Part shown: piece after piece, positions 53,201-63,712 of the stretch
Layout: each line of letters begins with the position of its first letter
Numbering within the stretch: position 1 is the stretch's first letter
Assembly: GCF_033807715.1 (NCBI RefSeq)
Contig: NC_084601.1
Span: forward strand, 19,486,129-19,550,128
Direction of reading: 5' to 3'
Source: Cololabis saira
Lineage: Eukaryota; Chordata; Actinopteri; Beloniformes; Belonidae
DNA length: 64,000 nt
Translations under genes and position numbers: made by a program
The notes under the pieces: model-generated
The model's database searches: none
Seen by the model: only the letters and a program-made list of their open reading frames with translations
Told to the model about the DNA's origin: nothing

Positions 53201-54826
53201 TCTGTTATTGTTACACCTCGAGGCTGGAAGACTGTTATAGATTGTAACGAGAGATCTTTCATGTTAGAAAGTTCATCAATAACAGTGTGAGAGGCTGATG
53301 GCTCAGCTCTGTAATGCTTTGTAATTTTCCTTTGAGGGTTAGTATATACATCACACAGAGCATCATACGGACCATCTCTTTAAGGGGGACCTATTATGGC
53401 ATCTACTACCTATTTTAAACAGGCCTTGAATGTATTAAAAACAAGCTTTTGATTGTTTTTGCTAAATAAATTAGAAATTCAGCCTCTGAGCCATGTCTTT
53501 ATCTTCCCATTCTCTAACCTCATTATCTATGAGGGATTCTGAGTGGGCGGGGCTATGATAATGATGCACTGTACTGATTGGCTGCCTGAATGACACAATA
53601 CACCGCTACGAAAAAATGGCAGGCGGAGTTAGTTGTGGGTGTGGTTTCGCGCATCGCGCCCGTCGTTACGTAACGACAGGATTAGAATCTGAACGGCTCG
53701 TAGATCCACATCACACTGGATGGCTCATCCGGGCGGCTGTACAGACACTGCAGAATTTGGTTGCTTTCCTCCTTCTCTGAGTTGGCAGGCTGAGGGGAGA
53801 CCACTTTATATATGTTAAAGCAAGAGAAAACGTGTTTTTCATAATAGGTCTGCTTTAAGTTATAACCGATGGTGATTCTACAAGTTTTACAATCACAGGG
53901 GGAGTTTTACCACACAACATTAATTTTTTTTATGTCCTGATATGTAAAACCTTACAAATGAAAGAGGGTGGAGTGAGTTACTGCAAGGTTTTATTGCTAT
54001 AATGAGTGATGTAGTAAGTCTGATTTCCACTCCTCTGATTCTCAGTCAGGGTAAGGTCTGTATTGACTTGAGTATTCAAAGACATTTGTATATTTCTCCT
54101 CCAACCAACCAATATTTTTTTTTTTGGTTTAGTTATTTTTATCTTTGTTAGTTATTGTGTGAATGGTGAACCTCCAACCCAGTTTTGAGTTTCTGGGAAA
54201 CTTTTCCTTGGCGCTACCACCTCCATGGATGTCCGTGGGGATCTCAGATTTGCACATGTGGGATTTACTTCGATGTGCATAGAGTTCGGTTTTAGTTTCA
54301 TTCCAGCAGAACATTTTCTTCCACATGTTTTGAGAGTCTGCTAAAGCTTTTCTTACTTTCAGCTTAATGGCTTTTCTTTTTTTTTGGCCTTTTTTGCCCT
54401 TCCGATAGTGTTTAAATGCTGTTATATCTCACTTTTTTCAGAGTATTTATACCCTTTGTCACTTGGACTGGTGGAATTTGATGTTTAGTTTCATTAATAT
54501 TAATCTTTTGTGATGATCTGTATCAATAATAATATCAATAATTTGCATTTCCGTACATTTTCCTTCCTTTTTTTAACCATCCATCCATCTATTCAGGTAA
54601 AAATAGGTGCTTGACCCCTCTATGGTCAAAAGATTCAGTTCTGTGTTTACACTGCTGAGTCTTCCACCCGTCACAGTTGAGTCTGTCTCCCTCTACAGGT
54701 GCTTGAGGGCAGACCAGCAGCTGCGTCCGGCCTCCCTGCCAGCTATCCCCAATCCTTTCCCAGAGCTCTGCAGCCCGGCAGGATCCCCTATTCTCAGCCC
54801 CATGCAGAACTCCGACAGCCATGCAA
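30945..54826 (+). CDS. grb10: grb10, 5' part of the coding sequence (four exons, continues past the window)
   Basis: The coding sequence is a join of 30945-30995, 38717-38810, 50361-50625 and 54699-54826, 538 nt or 179 codons plus one base. Exon phases run 0, 1, 2, 1 and every junction has AG/GT, so the model is self-consistent. The product is the N-terminal third of Grb10, a cytoplasmic adaptor of the GRB7/10/14 family. From family knowledge, it binds activated insulin and IGF1 receptors through BPS and SH2 domains and dampens signalling. In this window one sees the MALAGCPD start, a [13 protein letters not shown] block near residue 50, a histidine-rich stretch and [12 protein letters not shown] near residue 150. 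The RA, PH, BPS and SH2 exons are not present, so the gene must run beyond 64000. The start motif and the DVDLE block favour Grb10 over Grb7 and Grb14. Which teleost duplicate (grb10a or grb10b) cannot be decided here. Confidence 0.9.
31060..32090. mobile_element. degenerate non-autonomous DNA transposon, probably Tc1/mariner-like
   Basis: AGGTCTAGAAACATTTGGAC at 31070 and later blocks (GGCCTCCTTCACTTTCATTC at 31780, AATTCTCCAAATATTTTTCA at 31914) follow the order of a common non-coding fish DNA element. The right end was not identified, so boundaries and family are tentative. Confidence 0.4.
32091..37126. other. grb10 intron 2, no other gene seen
   Basis: A17 near 32850-32866 and (TA)n at 36277-36303 are the only clear repeats. 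Open frames of 60-110 codons carry no recognised motif. Confidence 0.5.
37127..37430. mobile_element. Tc1/mariner-type MITE
   Basis: The left end TACTGCTCAAAGAAATAAAG is mirrored by the right end CTTTATTTTTTCGAGCAGTG with a few mismatches, and TA borders both ends. The interior begins with GGTACACTTAAACAACAGAA, typical of this fish family. The 304-bp element has no transposase. Confidence 0.8.
37431..38716. other. grb10 intron 2, 3' end
   Basis: A hAT-like end fragment (TAGGGCTGTAATGATTCATG) is at 37687-37706 without a partner. Nothing else was recognised before the exon acceptor at 38716. Confidence 0.45.
38717..38810 (+). CDS. grb10: grb10 second coding exon
   Basis: The acceptor TGACAG ends at 38716 and the donor GTAACT starts at 38811. 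The 94 nt enter in phase 0 and leave in phase 1. They encode a polar, arginine- and serine-rich segment ([14 protein letters not shown]...) ending in three histidines. It sits where mammalian GRB10 has a similarly polar, poorly conserved linker between the YYQ end of its first exon and the EDDVDLE block. Joining its last G to the next exon gives GAC, restoring the conserved acidic run. Similarity alone is weak; phase and position carry the call. Confidence 0.82.
38811..43984. other. grb10 intron 3, 5' part
   Basis: Decayed repeat-like text lies at 38940-39600; a minus-strand frame reads [11 protein letters not shown], faintly like the NPIE.LW block of Tc1 transposases. (TA)n is at 41174-41247, T-rich runs are at 39826-39837 and 41885-41926. 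No exon was recognised. Confidence 0.45.
41174..41247. repeat. (AT)n microsatellite
   Basis: Uninterrupted alternating AT, about 37 copies, in grb10 intron 3. Confidence 0.97.
43985..45010 (-). mobile_element. Ty3/Gypsy pol remnant, interrupted by a hAT MITE
   Basis: Minus-strand reading on both sides of the hAT insertion gives pieces of a retrotransposon reverse transcriptase: an [10 protein letters not shown] catalytic region split at the insertion, then [14 protein letters not shown] and SSLTDLT, corresponding to the conserved FLGL..YYRRFI and PLTDLT blocks that follow the RT active site in Gypsy pol. A stop and substitutions show it is dead. No LTRs, gag or integrase were seen. Confidence 0.65.
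44307..44973. mobile_element. non-autonomous hAT element with a purine-rich minisatellite
   Basis: The left end CAGGGGTCGGCAACCC and the right end GGGTTGCCGACCCCTG are perfect inverted complements. An exact 8-bp duplication, ATCCAGAT, lies at 44299-44306 and 44974-44981. The 667-bp interior is mostly a variant repeat of about 15-20 bases (GTCGAAATGTTGAGAAAAAA) at 44440-44655 and then a GAAAAA-type run to 44890. The Lys/Glu-rich frame across it is not a gene. Confidence 0.95.
45011..45885. other. grb10 intron 3, no gene seen
   Basis: No recognisable exon or element ends. More of the Gypsy remnant may lie here but was not recognised. Confidence 0.4.
45894..46709. mobile_element. non-autonomous hAT element
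   Basis: An 8-bp target-site duplication, TCTCCATT, lies at 45886-45893 and 46710-46717. The ends are imperfect inverted repeats (AGTTGCTCTCGTCA against AGTGTTGTTTCTGTCA). Near both ends the sequence is rich in GACTAAAA / CGAGAC motifs. The interior has only decayed frames. Confidence 0.8.
46718..47578. other. grb10 intron 3, no gene seen
   Basis: No recognised motif in the short frames of this stretch. Confidence 0.45.
47587..48342. mobile_element. non-autonomous hAT element
   Basis: The ends TAGGGCTGTTCGATT and AATCGAACAGCCCTA are inverted complements. The flanks ATTGGGAC (47579-47586) and ATTGGCAC (48343-48350) form an 8-bp duplication with one mismatch. CGATT/AATCG motifs recur near both ends. 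The interior has no intact transposase. Confidence 0.88.
48351..50360. other. grb10 intron 3, 3' end
   Basis: An A11 G10 run lies at 49370-49390 and CA-rich text at 50062-50090. The last 60 bases form a pyrimidine-rich tract leading to the acceptor at 50360. Confidence 0.5.
50361..50625 (+). CDS. grb10: grb10 third coding exon, histidine-rich
   Basis: A pyrimidine-rich tract ending CTCCACAG precedes base 50361, and GTAAAC starts at 50626. The 265 nt enter in phase 1 and leave in phase 2. The exon opens with [15 protein letters not shown], the conserved N-terminal block of GRB10, followed by a serine-rich stretch and ALLLNNG, which matches the mammalian VPLLQNG. A segment rich in Gln, His and Pro follows ([11 protein letters not shown], then GHSHVHRRH), and the exon closes with [10 protein letters not shown], matching SQPVHILAVR. 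The GC-rich, CpG-containing third positions contrast with the AT-rich intron on both sides. Confidence 0.93.
51030..51110 (-). mobile_element. LINE-type 3' tail fragment
   Basis: The + strand text ATAACCTTTATTTACCCAAG and AACCAATTCTTATTTGCAAA is the complement of the retroelement tail also seen at 27825-27895. Confidence 0.6.
51603..53290 (-). mobile_element. R4/Rex6-type LINE, 3' end of ORF, split by a TTAA element
   Basis: On the minus strand the frame ends with [15 protein letters not shown] and a stop at 51603-51605. Upstream come KILWDFQ...DK and, beyond the inserted element, [24 protein letters not shown]. These blocks, in this order, are the C-terminal region of fish non-LTR retrotransposons that I associate with a restriction-like endonuclease. 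The ORF is shifted and interrupted, and the reverse transcriptase part was not recognised. The upstream limit is approximate. Confidence 0.65.
51888..52852. mobile_element. TTAA-flanked non-autonomous DNA transposon
   Basis: The left end AGCAGCACTATGTAACTTTT is mirrored by the right end AAAGTTACATTGTGCTGCT. TTAA lies at both borders (51884-51887 and 52853-52856), as in piggyBac-type insertion. Removing it rejoins the interrupted LINE text. The 965-bp interior has no transposase frame. Confidence 0.85.
53394..53854. mobile_element. second TTAA-flanked MITE
   Basis: GGGGGACCTATTATGGCAT at the left is mirrored by CATAATAGGTCTGCT at the right, with TTAA at 53390-53393 and 53855-53858. The 461-bp interior is non-coding. 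Confidence 0.75.
54125..54335 (-). pseudogene. Tc1-like transposase fragment
   Basis: A minus-strand frame reads [20 protein letters not shown], and later HGGGS, matching the block around the first catalytic aspartate of Tc1-family transposases (W-S-D-E-T-K, HGGGS). The aspartate position is N here and the rest of the gene is missing, so it is inactive. Confidence 0.65.
54699..54826 (+). CDS. grb10: grb10 fourth coding exon with the [12 protein letters not shown] motif
   Basis: The acceptor CCCTCTACAG ends at 54698, and GTACAC starts at 54827. The 128 nt complete an arginine codon from the previous exon and leave in phase 1. The exon encodes [19 protein letters not shown] and then [11 protein letters not shown]. 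The [10 protein letters not shown] core is the proline-rich signature shared by GRB7, GRB10 and GRB14, lying just before the RA domain. The serine- and proline-rich end matches the variable linker of the family. The next exon, which should start the RA domain, was not found in the remaining 9.1 kb, unless it begins at the very right edge. Confidence 0.93.
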
Positions 54827-55388
54827 GTACACTCAAAACATGTCGCTCGCAGTTTGACACACTTATTAAAACTTAGTGAAGGACAATTATTACAAGCCTC
54901 GACTTCTCTGTGTTCAGTTGGTCACATCATTGCTGAAATGCATTCAACATTGCATTTGCATCTTTATTTGTTTCTTTATTCAGTTGCACAGGTGAGGCTT
55001 TATGTTTGAATACCGCTTATGTATGTGTGTTTTGAAACATCCACGCTAGCCTGTTATGTTCGGGTCAGAGTAGCACTTGTTGACTTTGGCTGTGAGCAGC
55101 CTTTCCGTCCATTACACAACGGCTCACCCTGGGTTATCTGCTTCTCTCTGCGTGTGAACGCTGTTGCGGATACTTGGTTATCAATCACATGTATACCCAC
55201 GCACTTGTTTTTGCTGTGGAAGGAGGTGAGTAGTGCGTCCAGGATGCTGCACACTTCCGTGCCAGAGCCGGGAATACGGCTGGGAACTTCTTCAGGTCGG
55301 ATCTCTCTGAACCTCCTGGATCTGTCTACTGGCTCTGGCAAAGCAGGCACCTATTTCCGGTTCACACGCTTGAACCCAGACTGTTAGC

Positions 55389-55392
55389 GTGT

Positions 55393-55431
<39 letters not shown>
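55389..55431 (+). repeat. (GT)n microsatellite
   Basis: GT repeat of about 21 copies with one GTCT interruption near the start. Confidence 0.95.
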
Positions 55432-55432
<1 letters not shown>

Positions 55433-55596
55433 ACTTGCCCTTCCTTCCTCCTGCCCAAGGAATGCTCTATCCTTTTCAAAGATGCTTTCAGGATGCACAC
55501 CCTGAACAATAAAACTTATTTTAGATGCTCACCCAATTGCTATGGCTACATCTCTGCACGCATAGGTACACACTCAGATGTGGCATTTTTCAGTTC

Positions 55597-55601
55597 ACAC
55601 A

Positions 55602-55636
<35 letters not shown>
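55597..55636 (+). repeat. (CA)n microsatellite
   Basis: CA repeat of about 19 copies, 170 bp from the (GT)n array at 55389, so the two could pair in a transcript. Confidence 0.95.
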
Positions 55637-55640
<4 letters not shown>

Positions 55641-58600
55641 ACATGTCACAATGCTAAGCAGCATTTTCCCATTGTGTTGACATCATCTCACAAGGTCTGG
55701 AGTCACAAAGCAAGTTTGCAATTTGCATAAAGGATCTTCTGTGTGCATGTGAGAGCTGGCTAAACATGGCCTCATGTCCTCTTCTCATTTCCCCTCATTA
55801 TCACGGTCTTATCCAACTCTTGTATTGTGTATCTAAACAGGCAAATAAGTTGTCATCACTTGTTGAATGTGTGTTTTTGTCGTTGTTAGTCTGTTTCTAT
55901 TGAAGATTACGTCTCATTTACTCAACCTGCAGCAGGAAGGACGTTCTTTATTCTTGCTTAATTACGGGAAAACAGGAAGGTGCTGTTTTTATTTATTTTT
56001 CCAGAGTGAATAGTGAGTAAGCTTATTCAAGGAGTTGATGGCATGTGGAAAATTGTCTTGGCATTTTCCATCATGTTTATCAATGTAGGCAAAATAGGAT
56101 GATTTTTTTTTTTTTTTTTTTTTACAGCTAGAGAACTAAAAGACAGCAAGAGTGACCAGTTCTTAGCTGGAGGTGATAGGGATCATGGGAACTGGAAGTC
56201 CCCTCAGGAAATGTCTGCGGCATTATCATAGACTGATTAATATGGCAGCGGTAGCGTCAGTGCGGTGGTTTGTAGAAGGATATCCCGCACATGTTTAAGG
56301 TTTCATGCCACCGTCAGCTCTCAGCAAAAGAAAAGGAGGCCCAGTTGTCTTGATCCAAGCCTCTAAGAGTCACGCCGGCCTGGACGACTGCCAGTCTAAA
56401 GCAGAAAAATGCCAGTTTGCATTTGTGCTTTTGAGCAAAAATGTATAGTAGATGGCCATTAACTTTTTGAGCATTTGTCAAGGTACAACCACATTTCCAT
56501 AAAAGATGAGCCGCTGTAATACACAGATGAAAAACAGCCTAGTTGATGATGTATATAAAACTCATATTTAATAGAAAACATTTTGGAGAATCTTTTAGGA
56601 ACTCACAATGACAGCTGGCCACTGGGAGCAGTAACAAAAAACTGTCTTGTCCTTTTTGTTTCTTTGTCTTTTTGTGTGTTTTTGTTTTGTATTACTTTGT
56701 TGTTTTTCCTCACAGTTGAATGTGTTATATTGCTGTTGGGTCTATTACCGGTAGTCAGAAGTCCCTGACTGGCTCTGTGTGCAGGACTGTGATCAACACT
56801 ATGTAACCCCCGGCTCCAGCTATAGGAACTGCAAACTTGTAAAAATGCAACTTGAGCTGCAGGTGGTGGCACAGGAACTACCTGGTTTATGTAATATTAT
56901 CAGAAAATAGCGGTAATTTCAGTAGACATGACCAAAACACAACACAAAAGCTAGCACTCATTTTGACAAGTTTTGGTCTTGAATCAGAAACCAGACTGCT
57001 GCGACTGAAAATTAAACATTTCTGTGCAGTAAAGTACATGATATGGGTGCATATCTGTGGATCTGTCAGATATAAGATTTAAAGCAGCATATAAATGTGT
57101 TTTTCAGCAAGATACTGATACCAAACTATTTTGTATTCTTCTTATTACGACATGGCTCCACGGTAGGAGTCTGACGGTCCTTGTTGAATGCAGACCACCT
57201 GATAATCCAGTGAGAATGTGATGGAAACAGCAAACTTTTGAGTAAATGAAGTACTGTGGTGGACAAAACAACCGCTGGGGAAACATTTCACTTTCAAAGC
57301 TTCTCTAATATTTGTGGTATTTAGAAGAAGAGGTAAAACAACCAAATGGTAAACAACTGTAACGCTTTTGTGGCAGTTTAATATTAAGTATAGTATATCA
57401 GTATTTAGTATAGTAATATTAGTATATTAAGTAGAAATTAAGTAAGACGTAAGTAAATGGTAAATGTTGCTGATCTTTTCCACATACTTAATTAGTTTCT
57501 TTTATGTCCTAAAATCTTTGAACTGAACGAGGGTGAGCGATGTCACTGTGAGAGAGGTGAATGAAACGTGGACCAGCAGGGCTGTAGACTCCTGACAACA
57601 TCAACTGGGCTCCTTCGGTAGGTCCCTGGGAATCTCTCTCTGTCTCCTTCTCTAATGTCCTGATGCTCAGAGAGAGCTGGGAGCTCTTTAGCAGAGGAGG
57701 TGTCTCTGTCAAATCATTTAAATATAGAAGACTGTCTCTGACATGACCTTTTGCTGCTTCCAGGCTGTTGCGTAATATGATATGTAAGCGAACATTAATG
57801 CAGGGAGACACAGTCTGGGCGCTGAGATGCATGAAAATATGGAGCTTTGTTTATTTAAAATTTTTTTTTTTTTTAATTTTCTAAGAAAACAAAGAGGACT
57901 GTCAAATGTGTTGTGCACTAAATTACAGTTTCATTGTGTTTGCATCTCAGATTTAAACATTTTTCACAAAGCTTTGTTCTTAAAGTGGCACACAGGTTGA
58001 GGCAGTAAAATAAGGCCTTTGATTTATCGTGTTTATGGTCCATGTTCCCTCAGGAGACATCGATATGTTTGTTCTCGTGCAATTTACAGGCTTTGTACAA
58101 CAGTAGAAAAGGTGATATTTCTGTTTGGTTTTAGAAACCGGCTTGAGAGAAGTCTTTTCTTTAACTCCTTTAATGGATTTTGGTAGTTGCTATGAAGCCG
58201 TTTCAGTAGTTTGACTGTACTTCATGATTAAGTCGGATAAAGACCCTTTCCCATGCTAATTGTGGCATTCTTACACCATTCGGTTTCTCAAGTGTTTAGT
58301 CATGTCTTGTCTGTCATCACTGGGCAAATGGGTTTGCTTTGGCTCCGTGTCTGCGGCTGAAACGCAACTCCTGCTTTTATTTGCAGCCAGAGGCAGAATT
58401 ACGGACATCAAGAACATCAGAGTCCCAGTTAAAGATACTGTCTCTCAAGCGAAGGACTTGGGCTCATGCCTCGCCGGTTGGCGAGCCTCCACCCAGCTGA
58501 AGGGCTTTGAGCAAGACACTGAACTTGATCCAGCTTTGAGTTCACAGCTCTTTAACTGAGTCTGACCTCCGACCCCTCTGTGGAAAGATGTGACGGGATG

Positions 58601-58794
58601 TGAAATAAGTTTCTCATGGTCGCGATCTGTGATTTGACTGACTGAAATAGTCACTGCTTGTGAAATCTGACATCATGTGTGAAGAATGAGCAGATTTTGG
58701 TGACACTTCAGTATTCTAGAGATGGGAAAGTGGATTGATTGGCCAGTGATGTTGGGTTCAGTGATCATTAGTTGCAGTCCTACTGTTGTTGCAT

Positions 58795-58798
<4 letters not shown>

Positions 58799-58852
<54 letters not shown>
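58799..58852. repeat. (TA)n microsatellite
   Basis: Uninterrupted TA repeat, about 27 copies, followed by a short CACACA. Confidence 0.97.
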
Positions 58853-58859
<7 letters not shown>

Positions 58860-60404
58860 TGCATCAGCTTCAATTATAGTTTTTTCATGATGTAATTACC
58901 AATCAAAATGAATTTAAATCTATCTCCAATCAGTAAAAATTGCTATGTATTTTTGATAAGAATTGTCATATAATGAATGCCAGTGTTGTTAATTTCAGGT
59001 TTAATAACTTCCATCACATTCTGAGTGGCCTGACAGTTTTGTATTTGCATTGGAGTTGTAATTTCGGCCCCTGCATCCCTTCACAATAATGAAATTAAGG
59101 CTGCTTGCTCACGCTGGCTTTTTTCAGTTCTCTTCAGGGTTCTTGATTGTAGGTTTGCTTCTGGTAAAACTTTGTTTAAAGGACTCGGCCCATGGTTTCA
59201 GCAACGCAACAACAGTAGGGCTGCAACTAACGATTATTTTGGTCGTCAACAAATCAGCTAGTCAATGATTATTTCTGCCGTGCCCTCCATCTGCCTCCGT
59301 AGCGCCGTTGACAGATGAGGGCTGGATCGCACAGCTCGCTCAGATGGCTGACACAGTGGGTTAGGGTGGCATCGCCACCGTCACTCTGACCGCTGCAAGG
59401 CGGCAGGACCTCTGTCGTGTGGCCACGTTGCTCATTTGCTGCCTCCATCCTCTCGTTTCCCCGATCGCATTTCATGTGTTCTTCTTTTCTCCACTGATCC
59501 GAGGAGGTATACTGTCCTGTAGAGCATTACAGTAACAAATATATGCTTTCTAATGAGCAGTAAAGTCCGTTCCTCCTGACATTTATCTGCTTTTATATGA
59601 CGCATCAGCATCGCATATGTACACCATGACATGTACTGTAACTCAGTCTCTTTTTTTCCTGTCTTTACTTCTGTTATTTAAAAGGACTTTGAAGTGCCTG
59701 GTTGCTGCAATGTGCTACACACATAAACTTGCCATGCCCAAATCATGCTTTCTATTTTTTATTATCTTTTTATTTTTATTTGATTTGATTTCATACTATG
59801 TGATTATGTTTTATTGTCTGTAAACACTAAATCACCTGGCTGTTGAATTATGCTCTATAGATAAACTAGCCCTGCCTTGACTTGGTAATGCTACAATTCT
59901 GTTTTAACACATTGTCTCAGTCGATCATATCTGCTAATCCTTGTTGCACATCACTGTTTTTCGGGCTTGACTATCTGATAAAATCTTTGGTTCTTGAGAC
60001 CAAAGGTAAAACCTTTTTGTCTCTGTGTCGATGTAAATTGTGGTCTGGCGTCTCCGTGGTTTATTTATTTTTTTATTTGATTTTTTTCTTCCCCAGAATA
60101 TTTGGCTGATAATTTTTTCATGTCAAATAAAGCATAAATGGGTCTGAAGGTCTTGAGTCAGGCCACCCACGGGGCCTGCAGATGAAGCGAAGGACATAAT
60201 TGTACCTATCGGAGGCTTCCAGAGCCATGAACAAATGATGTGAAATCATCTGCACTGCTTGCACAGTCATCAACCTCCAAGCAGTTTTAGTCGTTAGTGA
60301 TGCCAAATTAAAAGGGAAATGATCTGACCAGGGCCGAGATGTTTGCCACTATTATGTCCATGGTATCAGTTTCTTTCGGAGAGAAAGGTTAATGGGATCT
60401 TCTA

Positions 60405-61345
60405 CAGTTCAGGTTTTTTGATAGTCTGTATCAATGTTCATGTAGACGTCTGCTGAGCTCGAAGATGGCAGTGTGAAATTACTGCAAGCTCTAAGACGCG
60501 ACCCCCCCCACTGGAGCTGGTTGACTAGTTTTACAGGAGGTGGAAAAGCAGAGCGCCGCTGGTTCAGGGATGTGCGAGACACCTGGGTTAAAATCCAAAA
60601 CAAAGACGTAGAGGTCTTCACCGAACACAGCAACCCGGTGGACGGCAGCATCAAGTTCAGGATGGAGGATGGAGGTCTGGACACGGAAGTTCATCAGAAA
60701 CTTTCACACACAAAGCTTTTTTGATTCACACCGCTCTCAGGAACGCGAACTGTCATCAGGACTTTACACCATTGAGTGTATTCCTACCGAGACAGAGGAA
60801 AGAGGAATAAGGAACATGAGCACATCAAGATAGCGCTTCAAATCTGCACGTCCAAACTTCCAAAACTAAGAGATCCAGAAAAATCCCAAAGCTCTAAACG
60901 GAGAGAAGACCAAAGAGGAGCAAAAATGTTATAATTCATATGTGAGTGTCTTCTATAAACACAACATACCCCTCCACTTCAGACCAGACCCCGCCCTCAG
61001 ACATAAACTGCTTCACCTGAAGGACAAAACATCTACGCAGAAACCGTCCACTGCAGTGACGAGTCTACGGACCTTTAACATCTCAGAAATGAAACTCATC
61101 AGATCAAGGCTCAGTGGTCCATCTGCATCTCAACAATAAGACGGTATTCTTGAGAAAAGTAGTGCACACAATTTGGAGAGAGAATACAGACGGTTTGAAG
61201 CCATCTAGGTCAAACATGAAAAACTGAGATTTCCCTAAAAACCTACGAAGCAGCAGCCTTGGACGTCCAAGCCGGTGGTTTCACAACGTTCACACTTTGA
61301 TACAAGTCACTGAACCCAGTTTAACAGCTGACATGGGAGGCTCTG
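60405..61345 (+). mobile_element. Penelope-like retroelement remnant
   Basis: The + strand frames contain DTWVKI, VFTEHSNPVDG, IKFR and EDG (60585-60670), then KLSHTK, and after a shift HNIPLHFRP...HKLLHLKDKT (60960-61030) and NLEREYRRFEA (61172-61205). These follow the order of Penelope reverse transcriptase and its C-terminal GIY-YIG endonuclease region. The RT motif that is normally YVDD reads DVRD, and the endonuclease core is mostly lost. Several frameshifts are present; it is dead and 5'-truncated. Confidence 0.7.
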
Positions 61346-63180
61346 TGATTTGACTGTGACTTTTATAGATTATAAACCCCAAACTTTCCTCCAGTCTGTT
61401 CAATCTGTTGATGGCTTCTGGTTGGAAGGTGAAATGTCTTCAGGAGCAAAAGAAAAGGAAGTCCAGTTGTTTTTTTTAAATCTTTTTTATAAACCATTTG
61501 AGTGTGACCTAAATTACCTAAAAGAATCCACACCAGCGTACCTCGTAGTAGTTTCTACTTCTGACCGTTGTGCTTTACGCAGATCTCTGATTAAAGTGCA
61601 TGTCTGCAGAGCAGCTGGGGCTGTAATGTTTGTTGGTTTAATTTGCATTTACAGGATCTGAGTTTCTGCCAAGCATGAAATATTTTGCGCAATGTCGTGA
61701 TGTAATTTTATCATTTGAGAAACCTCAGGGATTTATGAGCGTCATAACTGCCGGAGTAAATCCCCCATTTTAATGAATACGTTAATGAATTTTCCGTTTT
61801 TTTTGAGATGTGCTGTTTTCTTGAGCGTAAGGTCAGAGGGCCGGCACGGCCTCGACGAGGAGAAGATGATTACGTTACGTTGTCACTGTGACAAGTTTGC
61901 TTTGTTTTTCAACATATCTTCTGCATCTTAGCTTGTATTTCTGCAAAATACATCACAATGACGGATGTCTTCTGGTTGAATAAGTAATGTGTGACTGTTT
62001 TAAGATCTGCTGCAGACCGACTGATTTTCTTTTTTAGTTTTGTGTCTTTCCTTGATGACTTTTGCATATCCTCCCTGTGGTGACTGAGCAGCCACCGAGC
62101 ACGTGGCGACGGTGTCGCAGATTTCACCACGTGTCCTGCTTAGTCTGAGCAATAACTATATCCACAGCTGCCTCCTAATTTGGTCCTCTGGGTGAAATGT
62201 ACAGATGTATTCTTGTTTCAGTTAATTTTCTCACGACTCGCGAGCCAAGAATTTCAAATTGCATCTGATTGCAACACCGACTGTGATGGACGAAATGACT
62301 GGATATCAATTCCTGAGGAGGGTGTTCACACACATTGTTCGGCTGCTGGGATTTTATCACACAACTCCCATGTAATTTAATTTAGTTCAGAATGAGTCAG
62401 GACTGTGAGTGAGCTTTAAACATGGAGACGAATCCTTGTGTTGAGTAGGCAGTCACATGGTGGTGTTGAGGCTGCAGATGTTTATCATTTTCACAGGCAC
62501 AATTATTAGGTTTGTGCAAACAAGTCCCAGTACAGTCAAATTAATGTTTCTATGACCTAATTCTCTTCATTAAAGCATAAATCATTAATATACACCAGTA
62601 AGTATGCACAAATAAGTGTGGAGGTGTTTGGACGATCATACTGTACGTGCGGCGTGATTTTTGCTCTGTACACTCCTGAATTCATCCAGTCACTTCTGTC
62701 ATGGGAAACCATGGCACGTTTATGTTGGGGCACATTTCAGCAACGAGGCAATTCCTGGTGCCTTACGTCACGAAAACATGAAAAGAGGGAAAAAAAATTG
62801 AGTTACAATGCAAAAGCATAATAAAGAAAAGTTAGACTGAAGCTCGAGTTACAGCTAAAGGCTGAAATTAACATTTGGACCTGAATTCGGAAGGGTTTCA
62901 ATAATTCCGTGAAAGGCAGTTTGTTCCTGGTCTGTGGAGCTGAACACAGAGTAGACCTGAACCAGAACCTGAGAGGAACCCGTCGGTGTGTGTGGTACCG
63001 TCACCTCTGAGGGGAGGAACGGCCTTTCACGCTCTGCAGGTCATGTGACTGTTAAGACAGCGGCCGGTTCTGGATCCAGCCAGGTCGGGGATGTGTGTGA
63101 ACACATGTTTGTGTATCTGCTAATGTGCATCCAGGTGTTTGTCCCTCAGACCAGTATGTTGCAACTCCAATCCCTCTTTT

Positions 63181-63188
63181 TGTGTGCG

Positions 63189-63234
<46 letters not shown>
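63181..63234 (+). repeat. (GT)n microsatellite
   Basis: GT repeat with two GTGC interruptions. Confidence 0.95.
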
Positions 63235-63237
<3 letters not shown>

Positions 63238-63668
63238 CTATAAACAGCATAGAGACAAATATACTACTCACCTTCACGTGTTTAGAGTGAGAGAGAGAGG
63301 AAAGGAGGGGGGGGTTAATGTAAATATAAGGAGATTTATGGCCAAATATTTCAGAATTACTAGAGTTATGTCGAATATAGAAAGTAGCACATGACCATCT
63401 GTGGATGTAAGGAATTAGAAAGACAGGAGATGAAACAGATGTTAAAAGTGAGTTTTATTTAACTTTTATTTCCCCTCTCGTGCTCATCTCATGCATCTAT
63501 CTGTAATAGTCACACACACTAGTAAGTGCGTGTAGTTGTGTCGGAGCCAAGTGCCGGGCTGCCGTCCAGATGGGCTCTGAGCTGTATGATGCTGCAGTAA
63601 AGTTGGAAACTACAGAAAACCCAAACTGCCGCTGCTCATAGTTTACATCTCGCCTTCCTCCTTTGGAA

Positions 63669-63672
<4 letters not shown>

Positions 63673-63704
<32 letters not shown>

Positions 63705-63712
63705 GTGTGTGC
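63673..63712 (+). repeat. (GT)n microsatellite
   Basis: GT repeat with one GTGC interruption. Confidence 0.95.

Larger units (their letters stand above)
54827..60404. other. grb10 intron 5, 5' part
   Basis: Microsatellites: (GT)n at 55389-55431, (CA)n at 55597-55636, T23 at 56102-56124 and (TA)n at 58799-58852. A lone hAT-like end (GGGCTGCAACTAACGATTAT) is at 59219-59238. No RA-domain exon was found. Confidence 0.5.

Noticed and set aside
58384..58560. Possible exon after TTTGCAG (RITDIKNIRVP...)
   Set aside because: It does not resemble the Grb10 RA domain, and the later part (CTGAAGGGCTTTGAGCAAGAC) looks like decayed SINE text.
60118..60306. Minus-strand 62-codon frame
   Set aside because: No motif or splice signals supporting a gene.
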